Made by a program: the position numbers and the translations under genes
Shown: positions 1 through 11,169 of the stretch, in pieces
Layout of the letters: each line of letters opens with the position of its first letter
Numbering within the stretch: the first letter of the stretch is position 1
Source of the DNA: Entomortierella parvispora
Lineage: Eukaryota; Mortierellomycota; Mortierellomycetes; Mortierellales; Mortierellaceae
Length of the DNA stretch: 64,000 nucleotides
Assembly (NCBI GenBank): GCA_963573315.1
Contig: OY752142.1
Span: forward strand, 2,914,001 to 2,978,000
Reading direction: 5' to 3'
Notes under the pieces: generated by a model
The model's database searches: none
Told to the model about the DNA's origin: nothing
What the model saw: only the letters and a program-made list of their open reading frames with translations

Positions 1-270
1 ATGTACTGGATGAAAGGGGCCATTGTACTCGATGAAAGGGACAGTTGTACTGGATGAAAGGGATAGTTGTACTGGCTACCAAGGACAGTTGCACTGGATG
101 AAAGGGACAGTTGTACTGGATGACTGGATAACAAGGACACTTGTACTGGAAGACAGGGATATTTGTACTGGAAGAAGGAGACAGTTGTACTTGATGACAG
201 GGACAGTTGTACTAGATGAGAGGGGTATATAGGGCAGCTGCACTGGATGACTGGAATATCTGTACTGGAT
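1..270. repeat. 22-bp degenerate minisatellite
   Basis: About eleven imperfect copies of a 22-bp unit (consensus GGACAGTTGTACTGGATGAA plus AG) run head to tail from the window edge. One copy is stretched to 30 bp and copies diverge toward the right. The array starts outside the window, so its full length is unknown. A 69-codon reading frame (23-232) runs through it with a repetitive translation, because 22 is not a multiple of three and the register drifts; I do not regard it as a gene. Roughly 350 bp of unremarkable sequence separates it from the end of the eIF3g gene. Confidence 0.85.
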
Positions 271-618
271 GACAGCTCTCTCTCTCTCTCTCCTTACCCT
301 GGAGGCGTCTTTTACAGTAAATCTGGGTACAATAACATGGCGAACAGCTTGGCAGGACACTGGAGCCAAATACAATAGAAACGTCTACGCTACGATACTA
401 TCATTAAGTAATGACTGAAACGATTTTATTATAGAACACACACACGAAATACTTAAGCAGATGACCTAGGAGGAACAAGTAATGGAACAGGTTGTCAGCA
501 AAAACAGAGCACAGTTCCTCCTTCTTGAGCACAGACGATTCATCCAACACTCGTCAAAAAAAACAACCATAATATGGACAGAAAACGAAAACAGAAAAAA
601 AAAAAAAAAAGGAAATAC

Positions 619-2061
619 TTACTTGGCCCACTCCACACGAAGAATCAAGTTATCGTAACCACGTCCGTCAATAGCCTCCTGTGCACGCTGAGCATCCTCA
701 CGCATGGTGAAAGAGACGAAAGCGAAACCCTTGCAGAAACCAGTCTCGCGATCGCGAGCCAAGAACACACGCGAGATGTGACCGAACCGCTTGAACAACT
801 CGGACACATCGGCCTCGGTCGCATCCTCGGACAAGTTGGTGACACGCAACGTGGGCTGCTCGTCTCTCTTCTCGCGATCGCTGCTGCCACCGTTTCCAGC
901 CTTGGAGTCTGAGCTGGCGCCGGCGCGCATGTGAGGGGCAATGTACTTGGATCCAGTCTGTTGCTCGGCGGCGGGAGCTAAAAGGAATGCAGGAAAAAAG
1001 AGCGATAGATAAAGGCACTTAGTGTGTCTGTTCTTTCCTGGAAACATCTCGCCGTTGGCCACAAGAAAAAAAAGGTTGTTCCATCGTGCTTCCAGATAAA
1101 GCGTTATGAAATCCTTACCGGCATCCTCGGCAGGGGCAGCGGCGGGAGCGGCAGCATCCTCCATGCCCAAGGAATCCTTGTAAGGACACTTTGTTGTGAA
1201 ATGGTCGCCCTTGCAGATACGGCAGAGAATCTTCTTGTTCTGGAGCTGTGCCTTCATAGCCTCGTGCTGCTCATCGACTTCCTGAACAACCTGTCCGGTG
1301 GAGGAGAGCTTCAACTTGATGTTGTCTCCGACGTTGGTGGTTGCTGGGTCAGGTCCTGGCTTGTTGCCCTTCTCCTTTCCGAACTTGGGCCATTTCTGTC
1401 AAGGAAAAGAATGAGTCAATCGTGGTTGGAATTGAGAGGTGGGGGGAGACAAAGATTAGAGCATGGTTGTGGGTTTGGCAATGAAATCCTCCTAGAAGCT
1501 TTTTTTAATCCTGTTCCTGAACAGATCCAGCAGCCAATATGTCCAGATCATAATTTCAAAATGACAACGATGGCAGCAGAGCTAGTCCAACTTCCTCCTG
1601 TATTGATCTGATCTGATCTGATCCCGTACCTTGCGAGCAGCAACGGCCTTGTTAACAACATCGTGAATCAGCTTCTTCTGGGTGCGGCGGGTAACCTATA
1701 TATTGTAATTGTCGGTTAGAGACGAAATAGAGAGCGAGACGAGATCTCGAGAGGCGAGTGATTGGGAGGGAGGAATGTGATCATGGGAGCCAGGGCTCGA
1801 GCGGAATGTGAGAGAGAGGGAGAGTGAAAGAGAGCCGGTGCAAAGGAGACAAGGGAATGCAAGCAAGGAATGGGGGAATGGCGAGTTGATGCAGGTTGGT
1901 GCATGATCTCGAGGTTGATCCTGATGCGGTACCTTGACTTTCTTGCCGTCGTCGTTGGTTCTGTATTCGATGATGGTGGTGATTCCGTTGGCATCGGTGA
2001 AGGTCTGGGGTTGGTCCTCGCCGTCGACCTCGTCGGCCCAGTTGGTAGCAGAGACGGGCAT
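619..2061 (-). CDS. TIF35: Translation initiation factor eIF3 subunit G
   Basis: Homologue of eIF3g (yeast Tif35), an RNA-binding subunit of the eIF3 complex that acts in scanning and reinitiation in the cytosol. Four exons (2061-1933, 1695-1630, 1395-1119, 977-619) keep frame across GT-AG introns and give 276 residues. The N-terminus carries the conserved ATNWADEVD stretch, followed by a KWPKFGKEK segment, a CCHC-like zinc knuckle (CRICKGDHFTTKCPY), an Ala/Pro linker and a C-terminal RRM with RNP2 (LRVTNLS) and RNP1 (KGFAFVSF). The protein ends RVEWAK. The ATG at 2061 gives the family's usual start. The TAA stop sits inside a perfect donor-like GTAAGT, so an alternative longer C-terminus is possible. 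It is divergent from the Isd11 gene with 478 bp between the starts. The identification is secure; only the last exon end is open. Confidence 0.95.
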
Positions 2062-2539
2062 GATGTGCTGGAAGTGGGGAGTGGGATGAAGAAGAGAGGA
2101 AGGAGCGATGATGAATGCGACGCCTTTGAGTGCTTGGTCTGTCTACTCCGCCCTGGTGTGCCTCCCTGTGTGATGTGAGTGTGTGCCGTACCTGAGGCCT
2201 GTAACGGGCCAGGGGGTGTTCGTTCGTGCTGTCCCAGGGGCAGCGAGAGTCTCTTTTTTTTTCTTGTGCGATCAACAACAAATAAATTCTCGTCACGTGC
2301 TGTTGCCACCAACTGCAACCCGTGCGATGATAGCGTCTTCCGTGATGGAGGCTCTCCCTTTCAGACAGGGCGTGCTGAAGCCATGTAGTCGGTCTGCATG
2401 GCTCCAGCACGCCCTTTCTCTCGCTCGCTCTCCCACTCTCCTCCAACCAGAAAAGGGAAATTTACCTTCGACTGTGCATCTCTTCTCTTTCACGTCTCTT
2501 TTTCCTTCCCACCCATCCCCCTCTCCACTCTATCAAAGA
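2062..2539. promoter_or_regulatory. Shared divergent promoter, eIF3g / ISD11
   Basis: This 478-bp gap between two divergent start codons must hold both promoters. Its right half (about 2400-2530) is a strong pyrimidine tract reading toward ISD11, typical of promoters and 5' leaders in this window. No TATA box or named operator is evident. Confidence 0.5.
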
Positions 2540-2830
2540 ATGTCTGCTGCTCCCGCCACCCGCTCCCAGGTCTTGGGTCTCTACCGCTCCTTGCTCCACC
2601 ACTCCTCCCGCTTCGCCGCCTACAACTTCCGCGACTACGCCGTCCGCCGTACCCGGGATGCCTTCCATGCCGCAAAGTCAGAGACTGATCCCGAAAAGAT
2701 TCAGTCCCTCATCAGCCGGGCGGAGCGCGAGCTCGAGGTTGTGAAGCGTCAGTCAAAGATTTCTCAGCTCTATGCCGGAGAGAAGTTGGTGCTCGAGACC
2801 AAGAACCAGAAGGTCCTCAGGAAGCACTAA
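2540..2830 (+). CDS. ISD11: LYR-motif protein Isd11 (LYRM4)
   Basis: Small LYR protein that binds and stabilises the cysteine desulfurase Nfs1 in the mitochondrial matrix for iron-sulfur cluster assembly. The single exon encodes 96 residues, the family's usual size. The LYR tripeptide lies near residue 15 (VLGLYRSLLHHSSRF), followed by the YNFRDYAVRRTRDAF helix that is characteristic of Isd11 rather than other LYR proteins. The ATG at 2540 directly precedes MSAAPATRSQ; a longer in-frame upstream extension exists but is low-complexity leader sequence. No classical presequence is obvious, as is usual for this family. The neighbouring divergent gene is eIF3g. Confidence 0.93.
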   Translation: MSAAPATRSQVLGLYRSLLHHSSRFAAYNFRDYAVRRTRDAFHAAKSETDPEKIQSLISRAERELEVVKRQSKISQLYAGEKLVLETKNQKVLRKH

Positions 2831-3571
2831 GTCGACAGAAGAAAGAAAAGGCCGGGCGGAGGAGCTGCGCTGATGATATTTCGGATCCAGGAAGGGAAAA
2901 AAACGAAACGAACAACTACCGAGGCTTTTTACACAGGCACGGGATGAGAGGATCATTGCTTAGAGGATTGGCGGCAAAGACAGACAAGATCAGGACCAGA
3001 ATCAGGGCCGGGATCAGGATCGGGGGCGCGACCGAAGCTGTTGGGACGTACGGATAGTTCTTGTGCTCAGGAACCCCTCACGACCACCGCGCAGTTCGGG
3101 CAGACCTCCCACGCTGTTGAGCAATTTCAAGAATCGATCATCCACAGTCGAATCGGCACATCTCGGATATCTCTTTTACTCCCTGGATTGCTCGTAGGCC
3201 TCTTTCTTTCGTTTGTTCATTCTCTCTCCTGTTCCACTCTCTCTCCTCTTGTTTTCTTTGCCTTTATTCCTTGTTTCCATCATATCTTCACCCGCCCGCG
3301 ATTACCATTTAGACACTGCCTCTTTTTTTTGTTGTTGTTCCGTATCGAACTCTTACCCTCACCACCCATGTACATTAAAAACTCTACCCACTCTCAAGAT
3401 GCAAGGTCTTTATTAGGTTGTTTTGGTATGACTCCTGCTTGAACGCTATATAATGATTGAATGAGGCCACAATGCTCTAGCCCCACCACTGGATCGAATC
3501 CGGTTTTGGCGACACCTTTAAAAAAAATTATGGCGTTATCTATGTTTTGTTGCTGCTGCTGCTGCTTTTGA
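2831..3571. other. Intergenic, convergent 3' regions
   Basis: This stretch lies between the stop of Isd11 and the stop of the Asn-rich gene on the other strand. It is pyrimidine-rich around 3180-3350 and has a short CTG/CAG run near 3550. A 70-codon minus-strand frame (3394-3606) encodes a Gln run and does not resemble a gene. I see no RNA gene or repeat family. Confidence 0.5.
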
Positions 3572-3981
3572 CTACATCCGGGACGCAGCCTCAGAGGCCA
3601 AATCATTCAGGACAACAGAATCCAGTGAGGGTTGTGCATAGTCCATAGACGAGATTGTGTAGGGCGGGGCCAAGGGCGGTAGATTAGCGTTTTGTTCCTG
3701 TCCTTGTTTTTGATTTTCTGAGACAGAGGAAGAAGATGAAGAAGGAGGCGATTGAGGTGTGGGTGCTAGGACCTGTCCTAGGGGGAAATATCCTGGCATG
3801 GCCACCAAAGTTGGGAAGGGTGTTTGTCCTGCTGGACCCTTGTTATAGACAAAGGCCACTCCATCAGAAGATGAAGAGTCTTGAGGGACATGGATTCCAT
3901 AATGATCCCCATCGTTGAACATTCCCCAGGCGCCGTTGCTGTTGCTGTTGTTGTTGTTGTTGCTGTTGTTGTTGTTGTTGC

Positions 3982-4018
<37 letters not shown>

Positions 4019-4344
4019 GCTGTTCCGATGATCCCGGTGATAACTGTTGTTGGAGATTGTATTGCTAATGGACACTGGATGGGTGCTCTCCCAAGGAATT
4101 GAACCTATCCGCTTACTACAGGGAGAGGAATTGGGTTGAAAGGGTTAGGAGCGGCTTCTCACATTAAAAACTTTTGTACAAACAAGAGTCTTTCCACATA
4201 CTTTGGAAGAACGATGCCTTTAAAAGGACGGTTACGACCGGTGGGGGACATGATGTTGAAAGCTGAGTCGCCATCTTCTGGTGCTGGGGGAACACCGCCA
4301 ATCCAGCGGTCAGATGGTTTTTGATGGAATCGACCGGCCAACAT
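3572..4344 (-). CDS. Asn-rich hypothetical protein
   Basis: Not recognised. Two exons (4344-4202 and 4115-3572) joined by an 86-bp intron with a consensus GTATGT donor and CCTGTAG acceptor give 228 residues. The N-terminal part (MLAGRFHQKPSDRWIGG, then SAFNIMSPTGRNRPFKG) is not repetitive and may be a short conserved motif region. It is followed by a run of about 30 Asn broken by single Ser residues, encoded by AAC/AGC repeats, and a Ser/Pro/Gln-rich C-terminus. There is no signal peptide or membrane helix. Asn/Gln-rich stretches like this are common in fungal regulators and RNP-granule proteins, but that is only a hint. Splicing in the correct phase across an otherwise stop-rich gap supports a real gene. 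Confidence 0.6.
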
Positions 4345-5483
4345 GATGTCTACTCTGTGAGGGCGGTGTTTTTTTTTCTTTTCTTGACTGAGAAAGACGC
4401 GTCCAAAGAGTATGACGGATAGATAGAGAGGTTGTGCGACGGAAAGAAGGGAGGGATACGAATTCCCTCAAGTTGTCGAAAAGTCGTTGAACTGATATTC
4501 TTTTTCGGAGAAAAGGGGGAGGTGGACGGGCTAGAAGTGACAAGGAGAGGAGAGGAGGAAAAAGAAGGGAGAGGAAGAGAGGGAAGAGCGGAAAAGAAAA
4601 AGAGGATGGGTGCTACAAAGCCGAGATGGACCTATTTGTACAAATCTCTGCTAAAGAAAGGAACCCGTTCTTTATCTTTCAAGTCTTTTTCTCACACGTA
4701 TTGATCATAAGGCAACAAGAAAAAAGGCCCCCAAGGTACTAAACCACCAAAGAGAACTCGGAACTCAGGAGTGAAAGGACAGCGTAGAATGGAATCTCTT
4801 TACTTTCAAAAGACGCGTCCCCAACAAACACACAACCACCACCACCGTCCAGTGTAAACACACCCCCGCCTCTCTCTCTCTCTTAGTCTGAAAGCCGCTT
4901 CTTGATCAAACCAGAAGCGGGAAAATATAAAGATGGGTGCTAGTTTGTTGTCCTTTTTTGAATCTTTGTAACCAGAAAAGAAGAAAAGAAGAGTGTGGGT
5001 TGGTTGCTGCATTGCATGCTTGTGTGTGGATCAGGCCAAAGCAGTGGGTGTTCTACAGACCTGTGAAGAAAAAATTGGCGTTGGGGTCATTTGGGATTCT
5101 ATGCCTTTAATTTCCTTGTTGCCCGAGCACTCTTTCTTTCATTACTGCAGGTGGTCATCGGGAACGATCGTGCGGAAAAAAACCTCTTTCTGGTTCCTCC
5201 GCCCCCTCCTCGATCCAACTAAATAAGAACAAGGGCCGGGACATGTGCTTTTCCCAACGCTTTCGTTCGCAAAATTTGCATTAATTCCTGCACCATGGCA
5301 GGAGGAGGGGGTTTTTTTTTCCTTAATGAATGAAGCTTGGATTCCCGATACCTTTTTCCTCTTGGCAAGACTCGCCACAACATTCTTTGATAAAAAAGAG
5401 AGAGATAGAGAGAGAAAGAGATGGAGTAGATCACTGGAGGTTTTCCTATTCTTTTATAAACACTTCAAGAACAGTCTCAACGT
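4345..5483. other. Intergenic, promoter side of Asn-rich gene
   Basis: This is about 1.1 kb with no supportable gene. The part nearest the Asn-rich gene (4430-4620) is strongly purine-rich on the plus strand, i.e. a pyrimidine-rich leader for the minus-strand gene. A short GA run lies at 5396-5420. Small open frames here lack codon structure. Confidence 0.5.
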
Positions 5484-7031
5484 CTAAGAAAACATCTTGG
5501 CGTACGCCTTCTTCTCCTTGTTCCGTTTGGCCAACAATTTGGCGTTTACATTCTCCAATTCCCTCAACACGCCAGGGTCCTTTGGATTCAACTTCTTGGC
5601 CTGCTCCAAATCCTGCTTCGCCAGCTCCAGATCCAATGTTGCCGTCTTCAAATAAGCTGACCCCCTTCGGAAATAGGCCTTGGTCTTATCCGCCGCTGTC
5701 AAATACTTGGGGTCCATATCCAAGACCGAGGACATGTCCTTGATCGTCGTCTGGGGGCGATCCAATTTGAGGGCTGAGAATCCACGGTTAAGATAACAAG
5801 GGATCTTGACGGAATAGAATTCCTGGATCAACTCTTCAGCGTCATCATCGTCAAAGACGGGCTTCTCGTTCAGGTATCGGATCGCCTTGGAGTATTTAGC
5901 CATGGCCTTTGAATAATCTCCTGCCTTGAAGAAATCATTACCCAAAGCCTTCAAATCCTTTGAGATCTGGACAAGATCCTTGTCCTCCTTAGGTCCCTCA
6001 TAGTCATCTATTATAAAAAAAAGATCGGGTCAGAAGTGTGAAATTTTCCAAAACAACAACAGCTTTTGCCATCGAACTCTCGTTACCTGGCCAGTCGGCG
6101 TACTTGTCGCCCGCGTCAGGAGCTGCAACACCATCATCTTCACCCTCAGCCAATTCACCGCAATTGGCGATGAGAACAGGTTCCTTGGGAGCATCACCGT
6201 TGCCCTTGGGAGTCTTCTCGATCTCACGGACCACCGAGATGCCCTTCAAGACCTTTCCGAAAACAACGTGCTTGTTATCCAAATGAGGCGTTGGGACCGT
6301 TGTAACAAAGAATTGAGCTGCATTCACGTGGAGACAACGTTAGGTTATTAGCGATTGTGATCCGCTTGGAGTTCAATGTATCATTTCTTCCAAGATCGTT
6401 CACTTACAGCCGTTGGTACCAGGGCCAGCATTGGCCATGGAGAGCAAGAAGGGACGGTCGTGCTTCAACTCAAAGTTTTCGTCCTCAAACTTGGCTCCGT
6501 AGATTGATTCACCCCCAGTTCCGTTTTGGTTTGAAAAGTCTCCTCCTTGGATCATGAAGTCCTGTCAATAAACAAACACACAAATGGCCGAGATTAGTTA
6601 CACGTCAGACTCAAAAAGACAAGAGGAACACTTGCACGATGCTCTCCACATTTCCATACACGAATAATACGGTGGAAGGGCGATCCCTTGTAGGTCAATG
6701 GCTTTCCGGTGCTCTGTCCAATGCCCTTCTCGCCTGAAGTACGAAAAAGTTAGATGAACTGCAAACAATCTTTCACGAGAAACTTCTATTGGCTTAGGAG
6801 AGCTCCTCTCACCTGTGCAGAGAGCGCGAAAGTTTTCGGCCGTCTTGGGAACAACATCGGCAAACTAGAAACGACCAGCAAATAAAAAAGATCTATTAGT
6901 CCAAAGATCATCCAACGATACCCCTGAGAACAGAAAAGAAACAAGGTTCATCACATTACAAGTTCAAAGACAATGCGTCCAATGGGTTCTCCTCCGATGG
7001 TGATGTCAAAAAAGGTGCGTGGATTCGACAT
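5484..7031 (-). CDS. CPR6: Cyp40-type peptidyl-prolyl isomerase with TPRs
   Basis: Cyclophilin-40 family: an N-terminal peptidyl-prolyl cis-trans isomerase domain and C-terminal tetratricopeptide repeats that dock on the Hsp90 C-terminus. Six exons (7031-6960, 6864-6813, 6733-6660, 6561-6408, 6317-6087, 6007-5484) join in phase to 368 residues, the normal length. Visible hallmarks are the start [34 protein letters not shown] with the catalytic Arg, NGSQFFVTT, and [13 protein letters not shown]. The TPR part begins near [17 protein letters not shown] and ends with a lysine-rich tail ([11 protein letters not shown]). Assignment to Cpr6 versus Cpr7 is not possible by eye; the symbol denotes the family. 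It likely works as a cytosolic Hsp90 co-chaperone. Confidence 0.95.
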
Positions 7032-7377
7032 GGTGAATGTAAATGTGAAGAGAGTTTGCGAATGAAGAAAGAAAAAGAAAAAAAAAGGGAACTCCAGCCC
7101 AGCTCAGGGGGAGACCCTCACAGAAAGCGCGAAGTTTCTCGAAAAAAAAATCCGCGATCACGTGCGTCAAAAAACCACGACCATTCGCCACGACACGCAC
7201 AGCCGCACATGCAACGCGTTCCGTCTGTTGAGGGTTTTGGCATGTTTTTTAGATGAAAGGTGGAAGGAGAGGCCTGAAGGGGGAACTGGAGACAAGAGAT
7301 AAAGAGTCATAAAACGAATATCTACTCTAGGATAAAACTACTTTTACGGTGCCCTTTTTTTCTCGGTCTTTGCAAAC

Positions 7378-8687
7378 CTACTCGTTCTCGTTCAGACTCA
7401 AGCCCTCAAAGATCTTTGTCGCGTGCGTCTCATCCTTGAACTGGAGCATGTAAATGATGCTCATCTTCTCCTGAGCATTCATCAAAGTAATAGCGAGCTT
7501 CTTGGGTCCCACCAACTCCAGACAATCACACTGAACAATCACGCTATCCAAGATCCGCTTGTGGTTCGAGACTAAGCCCACAAACAATCGTACGTGACCC
7601 GAGGGCTTCTCCATCCGAATCTCAACCTTGGCTGCTCCCAAGGACATCCACTGGCCGTGATCTCCCGCCTGCAGGAGCAATTTGCATTCGACCGCTGGAT
7701 ACATGGGCGTCAATGTCTGCTTCACCTCCTTCTCTCGAGTCATGGTCTTTTGTGTCACAGTCGAGGCCAAGCTGTCACCTCTGGAAAGAATGGGCGAGAA
7801 CGATTTCTGAAGACTAGGGTCGTACATGGCTCGGTCCTTGGTCTGTTGGAAGGCCATACAGAAATCATCCGCTTCCCTGCCTGAATTCAGAGCTACCAGG
7901 AACCATTGGACACTGGCTCCCATATCCATAGAGACACTCACATCCGTCTCAGACGCGCGTCGGAATGTCGTCGACTCTACAATCCATGCATTCAGAACCA
8001 GCTGACCGGATTCAAAAGTCGTCACTGCCATCGCCAATCGATTCGCCGTCGTCAATCGAAGTTCAGCATAACAATCGTCATCCTCCACCAAAGGATCCCA
8101 AATGTCGTCACGCCATTGGAAAACATCACAAGGCTTGGTCTTGAACATAATTTCCTTAGCCGATGCTACATCGCCCATTCCCACGACTCTTCCCCTAGGC
8201 ACGCCTGGTCGCACTGTCAAGGTATTAGCTCGTCGCATACTCTAAAAGTATCATCAGGATGTCTGTGTTAGTCACTGAACACTCTCCAGCAATCCTACGG
8301 ATATTGCTCACATACCATGCGCTGATTAGGGTGTCGTGGCGGGCGACCGCCCCCACCTTGATGCAAAGCCGCGCCAGGGTGGAGCATGGGCCTGCCCATT
8401 CCTCCTCCTGGTGACATTTGATTATGAGGCATTCCTCCATGCATCATTGGACCTCCTCCGCCCATGGCCAGCATAGGAGGTCGAGGTCGAGGACTCATAG
8501 GTCCGCCAGGGTGTTGCTGCCCCTGGAATGGTGGGGAGCGAGGTCCGTTGTTAAAGGGAGGTCGCTGCATTGGATCACCTTGACCCTGAAATGTTGGGGA
8601 GAGAGGGGATCCAGGTCCCATTGGCCGCATGGGTCGGGATTGGGTATAGTTCCTGTTGAGACCTTGCATGTTGGGAGACTGCGGGTT

Positions 8688-8733
<46 letters not shown>

Positions 8734-11169
8734 ACTTTAATCAGGTCTCGACTTTGTGCGCCGTTGACCTCATCCATCCAACTGAACTTTGAGTCCTCGT
8801 CAGGCATCCATATCCGGGCAGTAACTCTCTTGACAATAGTGAGTTCCAAGGTTTGCTCTACCAAAAAAAGAGATGATAAAAATATAATATTAGTTCAAAC
8901 AGCCATGACCAGTATGCCCAGGACTCCATAACCCTCCCCCCTCTCGCTCAAACAAATTGCACCTACCATGGTCGTTAGTAGTGCCATCTTGAGCAACAAC
9001 GTGACGGATCGCCAGTGGGGGGAAGAGAAGCCAAAGGAAGGATTCATTTTCTTCTGGGTTATCATCGATCTCATCTGTCGTCTTCATTCTACAGATCAAG
9101 AGCAAATCCGAAAGAAGAATGACATGACCATCCTCGAATCTTTCCTCGATTCCGTCATCCGTCGAGATGCTGAAACCGAAATCGCCTCGAATCAACAGCT
9201 CGCGCTCAATCAGCCCCAAGGACAAGGAGCAGACCTAGAAAAGAAGAAATCAAAAAAAACCAAACACAAAGCAAAAGCGACAGGATTAGATAATGCAGGT
9301 CCAAAGAATCTTGCATCAGATTTCAATGTTCTTTGGTGACACAAAAATCGGACGGGAGATACGAAGATATGATATCTCGAGAGAAACGGTGTCGGCTTTA
9401 CTTCTTGTCCAACTCACCTTGGGCTGCATAGTGAAGAGATCAAGAGTACGCGATGTATCCAGAGTTTTCTCCAGTTTCAACATTGCTTCCGCAGAGCGAG
9501 GGGTAGGTTGCTGCTGCTGTTGAGGTCGCTGGTGGGGACTTTGACCAGGAGAAAGCGGTGAGGGAGGAAGTGCAGGAGAGTGATTATTGTTCATGGGTCG
9601 ACCATGGGGTGGAAAATTGGGTGAGGTCTGATCGGTGATTGGAGGGGAAGGAAGTGCCTGGCGAAGAGAAGACATGCTGGAGATACCAGACAAGGCAGGC
9701 GACGCTGGGTGGCGAGATGTTCCTGGGACATCCACAGTAACGAATCGTAGAATGGTGTCGATTCTCATAAATGCGGATTCCAGTGCTTCAAAGTCCGGCT
9801 TTCCACGTTCTGAAGAATCCAAGAGTCGCTATTAACAATTATTGAGATGGAAAAGATAAAGGTAAAAAATCAGCCAGAGGAAGAGCTTGGACAGTGCAGC
9901 CAGTCCAAAGCTTAAGGCCCATCTTCGTTACCATGTAAAGTCTGCGATAATAGTGAAGACGCTCAATAGGTTTCATAAGGAACGAGTCCAGAGTAACATG
10001 TTGGAACTGCTCAGCAGCGATAGCCTAATAATACGTGAAGGTCAAGCAAAATCCAGTAGAATCGAAAAATAAGAAAATTAGTTTTCTTTAGCTCCCCAAC
10101 ACCCATTACAACAGCCATTTCACTCCAGGCCGCTCTTTTCCCTACCGCCAGAATATCCTGAAGTCGTGTGTTGTTCATAATCTCTGGCCAATTGTCAAGC
10201 ATAGGGACATGGCTGCGACAAAAGTTGGAGTAAGGCGTCTCCATTGAATCCACGAACCACATCAGGACACTTCCAAGCTCTTTTGTGACATCGGCAGCCG
10301 CAAGGACCTCGACCAACTTTTTTGAGAATTTTCGATTGACGGCGTAAATGTCCTCTACATCTCTGAGTAGGTCATCGACTTCCTTTGGAGGGAAATCGTC
10401 TTGGGTCCACCCAGCTGATACGCGCTACTCTCAGTTAAAGATGTAGAAAGAACATCGAGTGGGTGAGTAGATGATGCGGACAGTGAGAGCCGTGGACACG
10501 AAGAAAGTCGCGTTTTCAACATTTCAATTGGTCCGATGGATTGGGTCAGCATAGTTACCTGCAAAAGAACCTTGAGGTCCGTCACATATTCTTTCTCGGT
10601 ATCCACGAGGTCGTCGAGTGGATTGGGTGATTTTGGATGGCTGGGCATGGGCTGTTCGAACGGCGGACGTTGGAGCTAAGATCACGACGATATTATGAAG
10701 TTCAAAATAGACCGGGGCGAAAGACAAAGACAAGACCAGTGGGGCATCGATGGAGCGGAGAGTGAGCATGAAAAAAATAGCAAGTCTGCCGAGTTAGTCT
10801 CCCAGATGAAGCGCTTGTGTGTGCGAGGTGCATGTATCTCCCCGAAAGGCATGTGGTGTAACAACGAGTGGAGAAAGAAAACCAGGGTCAACTGGACACA
10901 GTGGAAAAATTATAGTGCATCCGCGCTTACATGGGAAGGGATGGCTCGCATGGGATGCTGGTTGCCATACCCGCCTGCGGGCTGGCGAGGACCTGGTCCG
11001 TCGTTGTAGTGGGGCTGTTGAGAAGCGCATTCGAAGCATGGATGCAAGGGAAATGGATGTTAACATGGCGTGGGCACACGGACACGGACAGAACGAAATG
11101 GCTGAGGAGGAACGAGTGTTTTACCCGTTGAGGCATGGGCATCTGCATGGGGCGGTGATCTCTGTTCAT
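7378..11169 (-). CDS. Rho guanine-nucleotide exchange factor (DH-PH)
   Basis: RhoGEF that should activate a Rho/Cdc42-type GTPase in polarity or cell-wall signalling. Nine exons (11169-11125, 11014-10931, 10675-10559, 10424-10146, 10024-9932, 9828-9418, 9234-8967, 8857-8316, 8241-7378) join in phase to 900 residues. After a Pro/His/Gln-rich N-terminus, the DH domain starts at DTEKEYVTDLKVLLQ and continues through VEDIYAVNRKF and DSFLMKPIERLHYYRRLY. A Ser/Pro/Gln-rich insert precedes a PH domain (ERELLIRGDF, VILLSDLLLICR). A Gln run and a Pro/Gly/Met-rich linker follow, and then a C-terminal region of about 280 residues that looks like a second PH-like fold (CYAELRLTTANRLAMAV). This is not the Cdc24 layout, since I see no CH or PB1 domain. 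The specific GTPase partner is unknown. Confidence 0.88.

Noticed and set aside
1716-2446. Overlapping 121-221 codon minus-strand frames around the eIF3g start
   Set aside because: Frames other than the 1933-2061 exon are alternative readings of the first intron and leader; splicing explains the sequence.
8656-8931. Cys-run frame (CCCCC) on the plus strand near 8700
   Set aside because: It is the antisense of the CAG-coded glutamine tract in the RhoGEF.
10929-11169. Reading the RhoGEF start as one unspliced 80-codon exon
   Set aside because: The spliced version (MNRDHRPMQMPMPQR joined to PHYNDGPGPRQPAGG) keeps frame into the DH exons and has the Pro/Gly/Gln composition of the rest of the protein.
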